From: Rhodococcus wratislaviensis | GTDB taxonomy: Bacteria; Actinomycetota; Actinomycetes; Mycobacteriales; Mycobacteriaceae | NCBI RefSeq assembly: GCF_900455735.1 | Contig: NZ_UAUI01000022.1 | Location: 372,001 to 436,000, forward strand | Reading direction: 5' to 3' | Length of the DNA stretch: 64,000 nt | Position numbers and translations under genes: made by a program | Shown: piece after piece, positions 1 through 8,440 of the stretch | Layout of the letters: every line of letters starts with the position of its first letter | Position numbering within the stretch: position 1 is the stretch's first letter | The notes under the pieces: generated by a model | Told to the model about the DNA's origin: nothing | What the model saw: only the letters and a program-made list of their open reading frames with translations | Database searches by the model: none

Positions 1-197
1 CTGAACAGCACCGGGCTGTCGGCGAGGAACACCGAGTCGAACTTTCCGCGTTCGGCGGTCTGCGCCAACGAGATGTAATGCTTGATATCGAGATTGGCGT
101 TCGCATCGCTCTCGGGCAGGCGCCAGGCGGCCTCGTGGTGGCCGATCGCCATCAGGAATGCGTTGAGATGGAGCCGGCGCTGTGGGGACGAACTCAT
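1..197 (-). CDS. FMN-dependent monooxygenase, DszA/NtaA type (N-terminal part only)
   Basis: Only the first 65 or so codons are inside the window; the rest lies beyond base 1. The ATG at 197 has a purine-rich GGGAG ribosome site. The protein begins MSSSPQRRLHLNAFLMAIG and continues with HHEAAWR and a GKFDSVFLAD stretch. This is the N-terminus of the NtaA/SnaA/DszA branch of luciferase-like flavin monooxygenases, enzymes that use FMNH2 from a partner reductase to cleave C-S or C-N bonds. It follows the ABC ATPase gene by 12 bp, so it is the last gene seen in the operon. Its N-terminus closely matches the complete paralogue at 10667-12010. The importer context suggests an organosulfur substrate, which is inference. 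Confidence 0.85.
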   Translation of the reverse strand, partial: MSSSPQRRLHLNAFLMAIGHHEAAWRLPESDANANLDIKHYISLAQTAERGKFDSVFLADSPVLF

Positions 198-209
198 GGT
201 GTAACTCCC

Positions 210-944
210 TTACTGTGCCGCTACCTCGACGCCGAGGGCGCCGAGCAGCGCGTTGCGAAACTCGTGGAACTTGCTGTCGCCGAGCGCTCTCGGCTTCGGG
301 ATGTCGATGATCTCGTCGACGACGATCTGCCCGCGGTCGAGAACGAGCACCCGGTCGGCGAGCGCGATCGCTTCGTCGACATCGTGGGTGACGAGCAGGA
401 CGGTCGGGCGGTGGCGACGGATCAACTCCTGCAAGAGGGCGTGCATCTTGATCCGGGTCAGCGCGTCGAGGGCCCCGAAGGGCTCGTCGGCCAGGAACAG
501 TTCGGGCTCGCGGACCAGCGCTCGCGCCAGCGCCACACGCTGTTGTTCACCGCCGGACAATTCGCTGGGCCACGCCTTCTCCCGACCGGCGAGGCCCACT
601 TCCGCGAGGGCCGCCGCACCCTTGCTCGTGCCGGTGCGGCCCAGTCCGAGCGTCACGTTGTCCAGCACCCTCAGCCACGGCAGCAACCGTGAGTCCTGGA
701 ACGCCACCGACACCTCCTCGGGCACGGTGAGGGTTCCGCCGCGGCCCTCGACGTCGTAGTCGAGGCCGGCGAGCGCCCGGAGCAGCGTGCTCTTGCCGGA
801 CCCACTCTTGCCGAGCAGGGCCACGAACTGGCCTTCGGGAATGTCCAGGTCCAGGCGGTCGAGGACGGTCTTGTCGCCGAATCCGCGGACGAGGGATCGC
901 ACCTGCACGGCGGCGGGTTCTAGCCGGCGAGCGTCTTGCGCCAT
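210..944 (-). CDS. ABC importer ATP-binding protein, SsuB/TauB type
   Basis: This 244-residue nucleotide-binding subunit powers the importer encoded with the next two genes. The Walker A motif GKSGSGKST lies near residues 44-52, the signature LSGGEQQRVALARAL near 130, and Walker B ELFLADEP follows it, with an H-loop in LLVTHDVDEA. Length and the VAFQDSRLLPW region match the nitrate/sulfonate/taurine ATPases. It begins inside the permease gene (25-bp overlap) and stops 12 bp before the monooxygenase start, so the genes are surely co-transcribed. The substrate cannot be read from the ATPase; the monooxygenase neighbour points to sulfonates, sulfones or similar sulfur sources. Confidence 0.93.
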   Translation of the reverse strand: MAQDARRLEPAAVQVRSLVRGFGDKTVLDRLDLDIPEGQFVALLGKSGSGKSTLLRALAGLDYDVEGRGGTLTVPEEVSVAFQDSRLLPWLRVLDNVTLGLGRTGTSKGAAALAEVGLAGREKAWPSELSGGEQQRVALARALVREPELFLADEPFGALDALTRIKMHALLQELIRRHRPTVLLVTHDVDEAIALADRVLVLDRGQIVVDEIIDIPKPRALGDSKFHEFRNALLGALGVEVAAQ

Positions 945-1789
945 GACAGCGACCGCCTTTCGACGTAGCGGAGGACGGAGTCGGACAGGAGACCGAAGAT
1001 GCCGTAGACCGCGAGCCCCACGAGAATCACGTCGGACTGTCCGTAGTTCTGCGCGTTGTACATCATCTTCCCCAGACCGGTCACCGCGTTGATTCCCTCG
1101 ACGACGATGAGGGTGAGCCAGGCACCGGTCACCGAGAGGCGCAGTCCCAGAAAGAATCCCGGCATCGCACCCGGCAATACGACCTTGCGGATGAACGTGG
1201 CCCGGGACAACCCGAGGACCTCGGCGAGTTCGACGTAGCGGTTGTCGATCGACGTCAACGAGTTGTGCGTCTGGATGTACATGTGGACGACGACACCGAG
1301 CGCGATGATCACGATCTTGAACGTCTCGCCGATGCCGAGCCAGAGGATCAGCAGTGGGATCAGGCCGAGCGTCGGGATGGCACGTTTGAGCTGGATCGGC
1401 CCGTCGATCAGGGCGTCACCGGACCGCGTCAGACCGGCGACGACGGCCAGGGCCGTTCCGATCACCACGCCGAACGCGAAACCGATGGCGGCACGGCTCA
1501 ACGACGCGAGGACGTGTTCCTGCAGGATGCCCGTGGAGATCAGGTCGACGGCCGTGGTGACCACGGTCCAGGGCGCCGACAGCTTTCGTGCGTCGATGAA
1601 GCCGGTCAGGCTTCCCACCGCCCACACCGCGAGGAGGAGCAGGACACCGGCAAGCCGGGAGAACGGGAACGCCTTACGCAACCCGAGCCGGCGGATCTGC
1701 CGATCGGCGGCGCCGGGCCCGGGCCTCTCGACACCGGGGGCGACAGTACGTGCCAGCGCGGCTGCGGGCGCGGAGAGAGTACTGGTCAT
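920..1789 (-). CDS. ABC importer permease, SsuC/TauC type
   Basis: This 289-residue inner-membrane permease belongs to the binding-protein-dependent transport family. After a 35-residue cytoplasmic N-terminus the first membrane helix is LAGVLLLLAVWAVGSL, and five further hydrophobic segments follow. The EAA-type loop that contacts the ATPase is seen as YVELAEVLGLSRATFIRKVVLP. It overlaps the ATPase gene by 25 bp and the binding-protein gene by 4 bp (ATGA), typical of a tight operon. It should form the membrane channel of the same importer. Substrate specificity is unknown from sequence. Confidence 0.93.
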   Translation of the reverse strand: MTSTLSAPAAALARTVAPGVERPGPGAADRQIRRLGLRKAFPFSRLAGVLLLLAVWAVGSLTGFIDARKLSAPWTVVTTAVDLISTGILQEHVLASLSRAAIGFAFGVVIGTALAVVAGLTRSGDALIDGPIQLKRAIPTLGLIPLLILWLGIGETFKIVIIALGVVVHMYIQTHNSLTSIDNRYVELAEVLGLSRATFIRKVVLPGAMPGFFLGLRLSVTGAWLTLIVVEGINAVTGLGKMMYNAQNYGQSDVILVGLAVYGIFGLLSDSVLRYVERRSLSWRKTLAG

Positions 1790-2853
1790 TTCTGCACACC
1801 GCCTCGGTACTCGGCCGGAACGGCGTCAGCGGCGACCGTTTCGAATCGGCGGTCGAACAACTCGTTGGCATCGAACTCGCTGAAATAGCCTGCATCGGAG
1901 AGCAGTTGGACGGTGTCCTGCGTCCACTCGACGGCCGCGTCCCAGTTGGCCGGGTAGACCGGGCGCTGCCCGACGGAGGCGACGATGCGCTTCCCGTCCT
2001 CGGCCGATACCTGTTCACTCTCCACGTAGTACTTCTGGATCCAGGCGTCCTGGTTCTCCCACGCCCAGATCTCCCCGCGCGCCCAGAACGGAATGAACGC
2101 CTTGATCGCCGCGGCCTTGGCCGGGTCCTGGAGGACCTCCACCGGCGCCCAGAGCACCGTGAGCGCATCCACGGCGTTCGTCGCCAACGCCTTCGCTCCG
2201 TCCGGCCCGTATTGGTTCAGGTACTTCGTCACGGTCGGCTCCGACAGCGGCGCGACGTCCACCTGCTTCGACTGCAGTGCGGTGAGGAACTGCGGGCTGG
2301 GGAGCTCGACGAGCTGGACGTCCTCCGTGGTCAGACCCTGCGCCTTCAGCGTTCGCAGGATCACCACACCCTGAGCCTGCCCGGGTGAGAACGCGATCTT
2401 CTTGCCCCGCAGGTCCGGCAGTTCCGTGATGTCCGAGCCGGGAGCGGTGGCCAGCAGGTACTGCGGCTGCTCCTTCTCCCGGACCGCGACGATCTTCGCG
2501 TCGAGCCCGGTGGCGTGCGCCTGGATCGGCGGGATCGCGGCGTTGGTGGCCAGATCGACCGCGTTGCCCCGGAAGGCCTGGATCACGTCGGGACCGGCAC
2601 TGACGTCCGGCCAGTCCGACACGGTGAACGGGAGGTCCGCGAGCTGGTCGGTCGCCTCGAGCTGAAGCCGGGTGGTCTTGATCGACACGCTGAGCGAGGT
2701 TCCGTCCGGAACCTGATCGGGCACAGCATCATCGAGGGACAGCCCGCCGGAGGAACCGGACGAGCAGGACGCGAGCCCGAGCGCCACGACGCCGGCGAAG
2801 GCGGCGCGGGTGAGGCGCCGATACCCGGCGGAAGACACGAGTGAACTGGACAT
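1786..2853 (-). CDS. ABC importer substrate-binding lipoprotein, SsuA/TauA-like
   Basis: This 355-residue protein is a lipid-anchored periplasmic-type binding protein. A signal peptide ends in the lipobox LASC at residues 27-30, followed by a Ser/Gly linker. The mature part has the alternating folds of the SsuA/nitrate/taurine family: VIQAFRGNAVDLATNAAIPP, DLRGKKIAF near the middle and VVILRTLKAQGL. It opens an operon followed by permease, ATPase and flavin monooxygenase. About 290 bp of non-coding DNA precede it and hold a small dyad (see 3059-3072). The family handles sulfonates, nitrate, taurine or pyrimidine precursors; the monooxygenase partner favours a sulfur compound. Confidence 0.9.
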   Translation of the reverse strand: MSSSLVSSAGYRRLTRAAFAGVVALGLASCSSGSSGGLSLDDAVPDQVPDGTSLSVSIKTTRLQLEATDQLADLPFTVSDWPDVSAGPDVIQAFRGNAVDLATNAAIPPIQAHATGLDAKIVAVREKEQPQYLLATAPGSDITELPDLRGKKIAFSPGQAQGVVILRTLKAQGLTTEDVQLVELPSPQFLTALQSKQVDVAPLSEPTVTKYLNQYGPDGAKALATNAVDALTVLWAPVEVLQDPAKAAAIKAFIPFWARGEIWAWENQDAWIQKYYVESEQVSAEDGKRIVASVGQRPVYPANWDAAVEWTQDTVQLLSDAGYFSEFDANELFDRRFETVAADAVPAEYRGGVQK

Positions 2854-3058
2854 GATTGATCCTTCGAAGGATGTGATCTCCGGTCGGGCACACCGGACAC
2901 GGTCGGTCGGGTGCCACAGAGGAGCGAGAAAGGAAGAACGGAACGGTGTTTCGAGCGTCCGCCGGGGTCAGCGCGGAGACGTCAGATGCGACCCGGTCGC
3001 GTGCGGCGACAACAGGACTCGGAGCGACACGAGAAAGTACGCACGCTGTCCGCCATGG

Positions 3059-3072
3059 TGGTGTTCACACCA
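3059..3072. promoter_or_regulatory. small dyad TGGTGT-TC-ACACCA upstream of the first ABC operon
   Basis: The 290-bp gap between the ROK gene and the binding-protein gene contains a perfect 6-bp inverted repeat with a 2-bp centre, about 205 bp upstream of the binding-protein start. The same half-sites, TGGTGT and ACACCA, recur 7 bp apart in the dyad upstream of the second, paralogous operon (16118-16136). A common regulator is possible, but the spacing differs. Apart from this dyad I see no clear promoter elements in the gap. Confidence 0.3.
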
Positions 3073-3145
3073 ATATCCTTGCGATCCAGTGCAATCGACG
3101 TCAACATTGCTTCCCACCGAATTAACTCCGGCTCTGTGATACATG

Positions 3146-4366
3146 TCACGATATGCCGGCCAGCGGCCGCACGAAGCTGGTGAGAGGTGCCCGGTAGAGC
3201 TCCGCGAGGATCACCGAGCCGGCGGATACCGGCAGTGCCCTCCCGGGAAAACTGGTGGACAGCACCGACAGAGAAGGGTCGTCACACGTCGCCGACGACT
3301 CCCCGACTGCCCGCCGAACCGTGTCGAGGGTCCCCGGAATCCGGCTCACGCCTTGGTCGCAGACGATCAGAACCTCGGGATTGAACAGATCGAGCAGACG
3401 CGCCGCCACCACCCCCACGCCGTGCGCCCGTTCCTCGAACAGTGCCAGTGCCGCCGGCTGCCGACGTCGCCCCGCGTCGAGAAGGTCGCCGAAGACCGGC
3501 CGCTCGATGATGCCGAGCTGCATCGCCCTGCGCACCAGCACCCGATCCGACAGGGTGGCCTGCACGCATCCGGTACGCCCGCAGGTGCACTCCTCGACAC
3601 TGTTCTCGACGGGCACGTGCGCCACCGCGCCTGCCGCCGCGCGAGGACCGTGGTGGACCACGCCTCCGGTCGCGAACGCAGCGTCCACCACGTTCCCGAC
3701 GAAGAGCTGCACGACGCTGTCCCGCGCCCTCGGCTCCCCGAACAACACCTCGGCGTCGATGAGGGCGCGCGCGTGCGAATCCATCCGAACGTCGAGCCCC
3801 GTGCGGTGCTCGAGATCCGCCCGGACCGGGTACCCGTTCCACCCCGGGATCGGATGCTCACGCACCACACCGGATTCGGAGTCGATCCAGCCGCCGGCCG
3901 CGAAACCGACGCCGATCGGGACGGACACGTCACCGTGCCCTGCGGCCAGCGCCTCGAGGGTCGTCACGGCGTTCCGCAGGATCTCGGCCGGTCCCAGCCC
4001 GAAGTGCGGATCGCGGGATCGCGCCAGCACCCGCCCGCGGAGGTCGAGCAATGCAGTGGTCACGTGGGTGATCGCCAGATGGATTCCGTAGACGACGTAA
4101 CGGGTGTCGTCGAGGTCCACCGGCACGTGTGGCCGTCCCAATCCGGTGGGGCCCGCGATCTCCGGCAGTTCCCGCAGCAGGCCGCGTTCGACGAGCTGTG
4201 CACTGGCGGTGGTCACCGTCGCGGGTGAGAGCCCGGTGACCCGGGCGATCGTGCTGCGCGCGATCGGCCCGCGGTCGAGGACGGTACGCAGCACCGTGCC
4301 CGCGCTGGCGCCGGAACGACCGGCACCACGCCGGGTGTCGGGCTGGGTTCGCGCCATCGTTCCCAC
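3146..4366 (-). CDS. ROK-family transcriptional regulator
   Basis: This 406-residue protein combines an N-terminal winged helix (about residues 20-85, TIARVTGLSPATVTTAS) with a ROK sugar-kinase-like domain. The zinc-binding motif of ROK regulators is present as ECTCGRTGCVQA near residue 257. The kinase-like nucleotide loop is degenerate, consistent with a DNA-binding repressor rather than a kinase. A second ATG three codons downstream (MARTQ) is an equally good start. The gene stands alone on the minus strand between an ABC operon and an LppU-like gene. Family members sense sugars or phosphosugars; no sugar genes lie next to it, so its targets are unknown. Confidence 0.88.
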   Translation of the reverse strand: MGTMARTQPDTRRGAGRSGASAGTVLRTVLDRGPIARSTIARVTGLSPATVTTASAQLVERGLLRELPEIAGPTGLGRPHVPVDLDDTRYVVYGIHLAITHVTTALLDLRGRVLARSRDPHFGLGPAEILRNAVTTLEALAAGHGDVSVPIGVGFAAGGWIDSESGVVREHPIPGWNGYPVRADLEHRTGLDVRMDSHARALIDAEVLFGEPRARDSVVQLFVGNVVDAAFATGGVVHHGPRAAAGAVAHVPVENSVEECTCGRTGCVQATLSDRVLVRRAMQLGIIERPVFGDLLDAGRRRQPAALALFEERAHGVGVVAARLLDLFNPEVLIVCDQGVSRIPGTLDTVRRAVGESSATCDDPSLSVLSTSFPGRALPVSAGSVILAELYRAPLTSFVRPLAGIS

Positions 4367-4457
4367 CTTCCCCGCGCGCCGTGATTTGCTTGATCTCGAA
4401 CGCTATCGAAGGGGAACGTGCACTTCAACGGACCCGATACCCGTGAATTTAACTCCC

Positions 4458-4497
4458 GTGAGTACTTGTCAACGCCGGGCGGTCAATGAGTACTCAC
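4458..4497. terminator. GTGAGTACT hairpin downstream of the LppU-like gene
   Basis: GTGAGTACT and its exact complement AGTACTCAC are separated by 22 bases and begin 7 bp past the stop codon of the gene ending at 4504. There is no U-tract. It is one of five intergenic inverted repeats in this window whose arms begin with GTGAGT. A transcription-ending role is inferred from position. Confidence 0.5.
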
Positions 4498-4503
4498 AGG
4501 ACG

Positions 4504-5265
4504 CTAGCCACCGAGATTGACCTCGATGCAATAGGTGCGCTCGGGTTCGGAGAACGCGATGGGGAATGCGTTGTCGAACTCGTTGCAGAGGGTCTCGTCG
4601 TTCTGGCCGTCCGCGCGTCTGACGACCTTGACGGTCTGCATGTCGGTGCAGTCGGACGGCACGATCCGGCCGTCGTCCTCGAGCAGGTAGCAGGACCCCT
4701 CGATCATGTTCGGAACGAGGCAGAGCGTGGTCTGCACGTCGTCACCCTCGCTCACGAGGGTGTAGGAGAAGTAGTCCTCCGCGCACTGGACGTCGCCGTC
4801 GTTCTTCTGCGCCACCTCGTACGTGGCCTCGCTGTCGGAGCAGTCCCGCTTCTCGTGTGAGGTGTCGGCCGCGGTCGTCGACGCGGACTCGAAGAAGAGG
4901 CAGTCGCCGACGTCGAGAGCGTTCTTGTCGGCGCTCTTGACGGCGAATACAGCGAACGCGGCGATGGCGGCGAGGATCACGACGGCGACGACGCCGAGGG
5001 TGATGAACAGCCCCTTCCGCGATTTCTTCGGCGGCGGCGGATACTGGCCGGGCGGGTACTGGCCGGGCTGCTGCCCGTACTGGCCGGGCGGATACTGGCC
5101 GGGTTGCTGGGCGTATTGCCCCTGCGGGTACGGCTGCTGCGGGTACTGGCCCTGCTGGTACGGCTGCTGCGGCCCACCCTGCGGGTACGGTTGCTGCGGG
5201 TTGTTCGGCGGTTCGCCGGGGACGTTCGGATCGCGACGGTGGGGGTCGTCGGGGGGCTGGGTCAT
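4504..5265 (-). CDS. LppU-like envelope protein with Pro/Gln/Tyr-rich cytoplasmic tail
   Basis: The 253-residue protein has three parts. Residues 1-80 are a low-complexity tail built of repeats such as GQYPQQPYPQ and PPGQY. A single membrane helix, LFITLGVVAVVILAAIAAFAVF, covers about residues 86-108. The outer part, of about 140 residues, contains six or more cysteines (GDCLFF, KRDCSD, VQCAED, TLCLVP, GSCYLL, TYCIEV), probably disulfide bonded. This architecture matches the LppU/SCO3897 family of mycolic-acid bacteria; the biochemical role is unknown. It is transcribed divergently from the XPB helicase gene. No enzyme motif is visible. Confidence 0.7.
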   Translation of the reverse strand: MTQPPDDPHRRDPNVPGEPPNNPQQPYPQGGPQQPYQQGQYPQQPYPQGQYAQQPGQYPPGQYGQQPGQYPPGQYPPPPKKSRKGLFITLGVVAVVILAAIAAFAVFAVKSADKNALDVGDCLFFESASTTAADTSHEKRDCSDSEATYEVAQKNDGDVQCAEDYFSYTLVSEGDDVQTTLCLVPNMIEGSCYLLEDDGRIVPSDCTDMQTVKVVRRADGQNDETLCNEFDNAFPIAFSEPERTYCIEVNLGG

Positions 5266-5439
5266 CGCGAGCCTCGTCTCTGGGTCGATCCATCCGGCTG
5301 CCCCTCAATTTAGGCCCCGACCGCCCCGGATGTGCAGGTATCGGGCCGCGTCGAAGGCCGCGACGTGGCGCGGTGTCGCTCAGATCAGGACAATGGACAG
5401 GCTGGCTACATCCGGCACCGCATTTTCGAGGAGGCTTCC

Positions 5440-7119
5440 GTGACCGACGGACCGTTGATCGTCCAATCCGACAAGACCCTGCTGTTGGAGGTCGATCACG
5501 AACGCGCGAACGACGCCCGCCAGGCGATCGCGCCGTTCGCGGAACTCGAGCGCGCGCCCGAACACGTCCACACCTACCGCATCACCCCGCTGGCCCTGTG
5601 GAACGCGCGCGCCGCCGGACACGACGCCGAGCAGGTGGTCGATGCGCTGGTCAACTTCTCCCGGTACGCGGTGCCCCAGCCGCTGCTGGTCGACATCGTC
5701 GACACGATGGCCCGGTACGGGCGCCTCCAGCTGGTGAAGAACCCGGCCCACGGTCTGACGCTGGTCAGCCTGGACCGCGCGGTCCTCACCGAGGTGACCC
5801 GGCACAAGAAGATCGCCCCGATGCTCGGTGCCCGCGTCGACGACGACACGGTCGTGGTCCACCCGAGCGAGCGCGGCCGCCTCAAGCAGTTGCTCCTCAA
5901 GGTCGGCTGGCCGGCGGAGGACCTCGCCGGGTACGTGGACGGCGAGGCGCACGCCATCGACCTGGACTTCGACGGCACGTCCCCCGGGTCCGCGGACGGC
6001 CAGTGGCACCTGCGCGACTACCAGGAGATGGCCGCCGACTCGTTCTGGGCAGGTGGGTCCGGCGTCGTCGTCCTGCCCTGTGGTGCGGGTAAGACGATGG
6101 TCGGTGCGGCGGCGATGGCCAAGGCGAAGGCGACCACGTTGATCCTGGTGACGAACACCGTCGCGGGACGGCAGTGGAAGCGTGAGCTGATCGCGCGCAC
6201 ATCGCTCACCGAGGAGGAGATCGGCGAGTACTCGGGCGAGCGCAAGGAGATCCGCCCGGTCACGATCGCCACGTACCAGGTGATCACCCGGCGCACCAAG
6301 GGCGAATACAAGCACCTCGAACTCTTCGATTCCCGCGACTGGGGTCTCGTGATCTACGACGAGGTGCACCTCCTGCCCGCCCCGGTGTTCCGCATGACCG
6401 CCGACCTGCAGTCCCGTCGACGCCTCGGCCTCACCGCCACGCTGGTGCGCGAGGACGGCCGCGAGGGCGACGTGTTCTCGCTGATCGGCCCCAAGCGGTA
6501 CGACGCGCCGTGGAAGGACATCGAGGCGCAGGGGTGGATCGCTCCCGCCGACTGTGTCGAGGTGCGGGTGACGCTGACGGACGCCGAACGGATGTCCTAC
6601 GCCGTCGCCGAGCCCGACGAGCGGTACAAGCTGTGTTCCACCGCGCACACCAAGATCGCGGTGGTGAAGTCGATCCTGGAGCGGCATACCGACGCACCGA
6701 CGTTGATCATCGGCGCGTACCTCGACCAGCTCGACGAACTGGGTGAGGCGTTGAACGCGCCGGTCATCAAGGGGTCGACCAAGAACAAGGAGCGCGAGGA
6801 ACTGTTCGACCGGTTCCGGGCGGGCGAGATCCAGACGTTGGTCGTCAGCAAGGTCGCGAACTTCTCGATCGATTTGCCGGAAGCATCTGTCGCCGTCCAG
6901 GTTTCGGGCACGTTCGGTTCACGCCAGGAGGAGGCCCAGCGGCTGGGCCGCCTGCTGCGACCGAAGCACGACGGCGGCCAGGCGCACTTCTACTCGGTGG
7001 TGGCGCGCGACACGCTCGACGCCGAGTACGCCGCCCACCGGCAGCGCTTCCTCGCCGAGCAGGGGTACGCGTACCGGATCACCGACGCCGACGACCTACT
7101 GGGCCCGGCCATCGGGTAA
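5440..7119 (+). CDS. DNA repair helicase XPB
   Basis: This 559-residue superfamily-2 helicase is of the bacterial XPB type, as in mycobacteria. I chose the GTG at 5440 because CGAGGAGG precedes it and the length then fits the family; the frame stays open upstream. The N-terminal third is the XPB-specific domain. The helicase core has motif I LPCGAGKTM near residue 213, DEVH box VIYDEVHL near 307, motif III LGLTATLVRED, and motif VI QRLGRLLRP near 510. An RED element occurs in LVREDGREGD. These enzymes unwind DNA with 3'-5' polarity; their cellular role in actinobacteria is thought to be repair-related but is not settled. It is monocistronic or paired with the DUF3239 gene 37 bp downstream. 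Confidence 0.93.
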   Translation: MTDGPLIVQSDKTLLLEVDHERANDARQAIAPFAELERAPEHVHTYRITPLALWNARAAGHDAEQVVDALVNFSRYAVPQPLLVDIVDTMARYGRLQLVKNPAHGLTLVSLDRAVLTEVTRHKKIAPMLGARVDDDTVVVHPSERGRLKQLLLKVGWPAEDLAGYVDGEAHAIDLDFDGTSPGSADGQWHLRDYQEMAADSFWAGGSGVVVLPCGAGKTMVGAAAMAKAKATTLILVTNTVAGRQWKRELIARTSLTEEEIGEYSGERKEIRPVTIATYQVITRRTKGEYKHLELFDSRDWGLVIYDEVHLLPAPVFRMTADLQSRRRLGLTATLVREDGREGDVFSLIGPKRYDAPWKDIEAQGWIAPADCVEVRVTLTDAERMSYAVAEPDERYKLCSTAHTKIAVVKSILERHTDAPTLIIGAYLDQLDELGEALNAPVIKGSTKNKEREELFDRFRAGEIQTLVVSKVANFSIDLPEASVAVQVSGTFGSRQEEAQRLGRLLRPKHDGGQAHFYSVVARDTLDAEYAAHRQRFLAEQGYAYRITDADDLLGPAIG

Positions 7120-7156
7120 CCGCCGTCCCCCGGACCGGGGGATCTAAGCTGGGGCC

Positions 7157-7825
7157 GTGCGACATTTCGAGTTCACCGTCGACCGGCCCTACGCGAAGTC
7201 TGTCAACCAGACGTTCGCCGACATGCGACGCCTGCAGGTGTCGGCGATCGTGGTGGCGCTGCTGTTCGCGGCCGCCGCTGTCGGTCTGATCCTGCTCGCC
7301 CACCCCTGGTCGATCATCCTCGGTGTCGTCGTGGCGATCGCCGCACTGACGTCCGTGTGGGTGGCGTTCTGGGTGCCGAAGAAGGTCGGCAGTATCGAGG
7401 AGCTGTACGCGAGGAGCCCGCTGGTGCCTGCCGTCGTCTCGGAGGTCCATCCCCGTGCGGTCACTCTGCTGTCGCTGATCGACGTCGCGAAGCCCTCCGC
7501 GGGCCGGGCGTCGTACGCGCTCGTCACCCGCAACGTCCCGATCCGTTCCGGTCAGAAGCAGAGGGTGGGCGACAGGGTGCCGTCCGTCGCACTGCTGAAC
7601 GACCGCAGCACCCACAGCGACGCCGCCACGTGGGAGATGGTCAGCCCGATGCCGATCGCGTGGGGCACCCGCGACGCGGCCGTGCGTTCCCGCGCGGAGG
7701 ACGCCATCGATCAGGCCGAGTGGGACTTCCTGCAAAGCCGGATCGCCGAGTCGGAGCACATCCGGACCAGCCCCGACCAGCGAGTCGCGGTGTCCGAGCA
7801 CGACCTTCCGGAGGGCCTGCGCTGA
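7157..7825 (+). CDS. DUF3239-type membrane protein
   Basis: The 222-residue protein has two adjacent membrane helices at about residues 29-48 and 50-71, with a short N-terminus. Its soluble C-terminal domain carries VPAVVSEVHPRAVTLLSLIDV. I recognise it as the DUF3239 family of mycolic-acid actinobacteria, with no assigned function. The start is GTG at 7157; TAAGCT at 7145-7150 followed by six bases and GTG suggests a leaderless transcript with its own promoter. It follows XPB on the same strand. No catalytic motif is apparent. Confidence 0.7.
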   Translation: MRHFEFTVDRPYAKSVNQTFADMRRLQVSAIVVALLFAAAAVGLILLAHPWSIILGVVVAIAALTSVWVAFWVPKKVGSIEELYARSPLVPAVVSEVHPRAVTLLSLIDVAKPSAGRASYALVTRNVPIRSGQKQRVGDRVPSVALLNDRSTHSDAATWEMVSPMPIAWGTRDAAVRSRAEDAIDQAEWDFLQSRIAESEHIRTSPDQRVAVSEHDLPEGLR

Positions 7826-7832
7826 TCGGCCG

Positions 7833-8393
7833 CTAGGGCCAGCCTTCGGCCGGTTGCCGCGGGTCGGCGGCGAGCAGGGCGGCCACCCACGAGTCACGCC
7901 GGACGCCGCGCTGCACGAGTCCGGCGCGCTGGACGCCCTCGAACCGGAAGCCGACCCGGCGGGCGACCGCCGCCGAGTCGAGGTTGCCGACGAACGCGCG
8001 CCATTCGATGCGTTCGAGCCCCATGCCGTCCGGCCGAAACGCGAAATCGCACACCAGGTTCACTGCGGTCGTCATGAGGCCCCGCGACCGTGCGGCCGGG
8101 GACAGCCAGTATCCGATCTCCGCAGCCGTCACGTCCCGCGCCATCAGGCCGATCATCCCCAGCACGGGACCGTCCTCGCGTTCGCGCAGCGCCCAGGTGG
8201 GACTGCGATCGGCCCACCCGGACGGCACCGTCTGCCGCACGAACTGCTCGGCGTCCGAGCGGGCATACGGGGCTGGCATCGTCGTCCACTCGGCTATCGA
8301 CGGTTCGCTGCATGCCGCGCAGATCGCGTCGACGTCGGTGACGACCGGCGGGCTCAGCCACACGTTGTCGGCGGCGAGGGTGACGACGAACAT
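7833..8393 (-). CDS. GNAT acetyltransferase, RimJ/RimL type
   Basis: This 186-residue acetyl-CoA-dependent N-acetyltransferase has the RimJ/RimL layout. The acetyl-CoA loop appears as LSPAARSRGLMTTAVNLV near residues 99-116, followed by IEWRAFVGNLDSAAVARRVGF, the usual strand-helix pair. The acceptor could be a ribosomal protein N-terminus or a small amine. The open frame extends far upstream, but ATG 8393 fits the family start (TLAADNVWLSPP). TAGAGT seven bases upstream of the ATG may be a separate leaderless promoter, so membership in the long operon upstream is uncertain. It ends 8 bp from the convergent DUF3239 gene. Confidence 0.85.
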   Translation of the reverse strand: MFVVTLAADNVWLSPPVVTDVDAICAACSEPSIAEWTTMPAPYARSDAEQFVRQTVPSGWADRSPTWALREREDGPVLGMIGLMARDVTAAEIGYWLSPAARSRGLMTTAVNLVCDFAFRPDGMGLERIEWRAFVGNLDSAAVARRVGFRFEGVQRAGLVQRGVRRDSWVAALLAADPRQPAEGWP

Positions 8394-8440
8394 GCCCGCC
8401 ACTCTATGCCCGGCGAACGGCCCTGCCCGTCGGCACGCTG

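Noticed and set aside
2854-3145. Short open frames on both strands in the gap before the first ABC operon
   Set aside because: None has a ribosome site or sensible composition.
4390-4405. Possible second LexA box (TCGAACGCTATCGAAG) near the ROK gene
   Set aside because: The right half reads TCGAAG rather than GTTCGA, so the dyad is missing.
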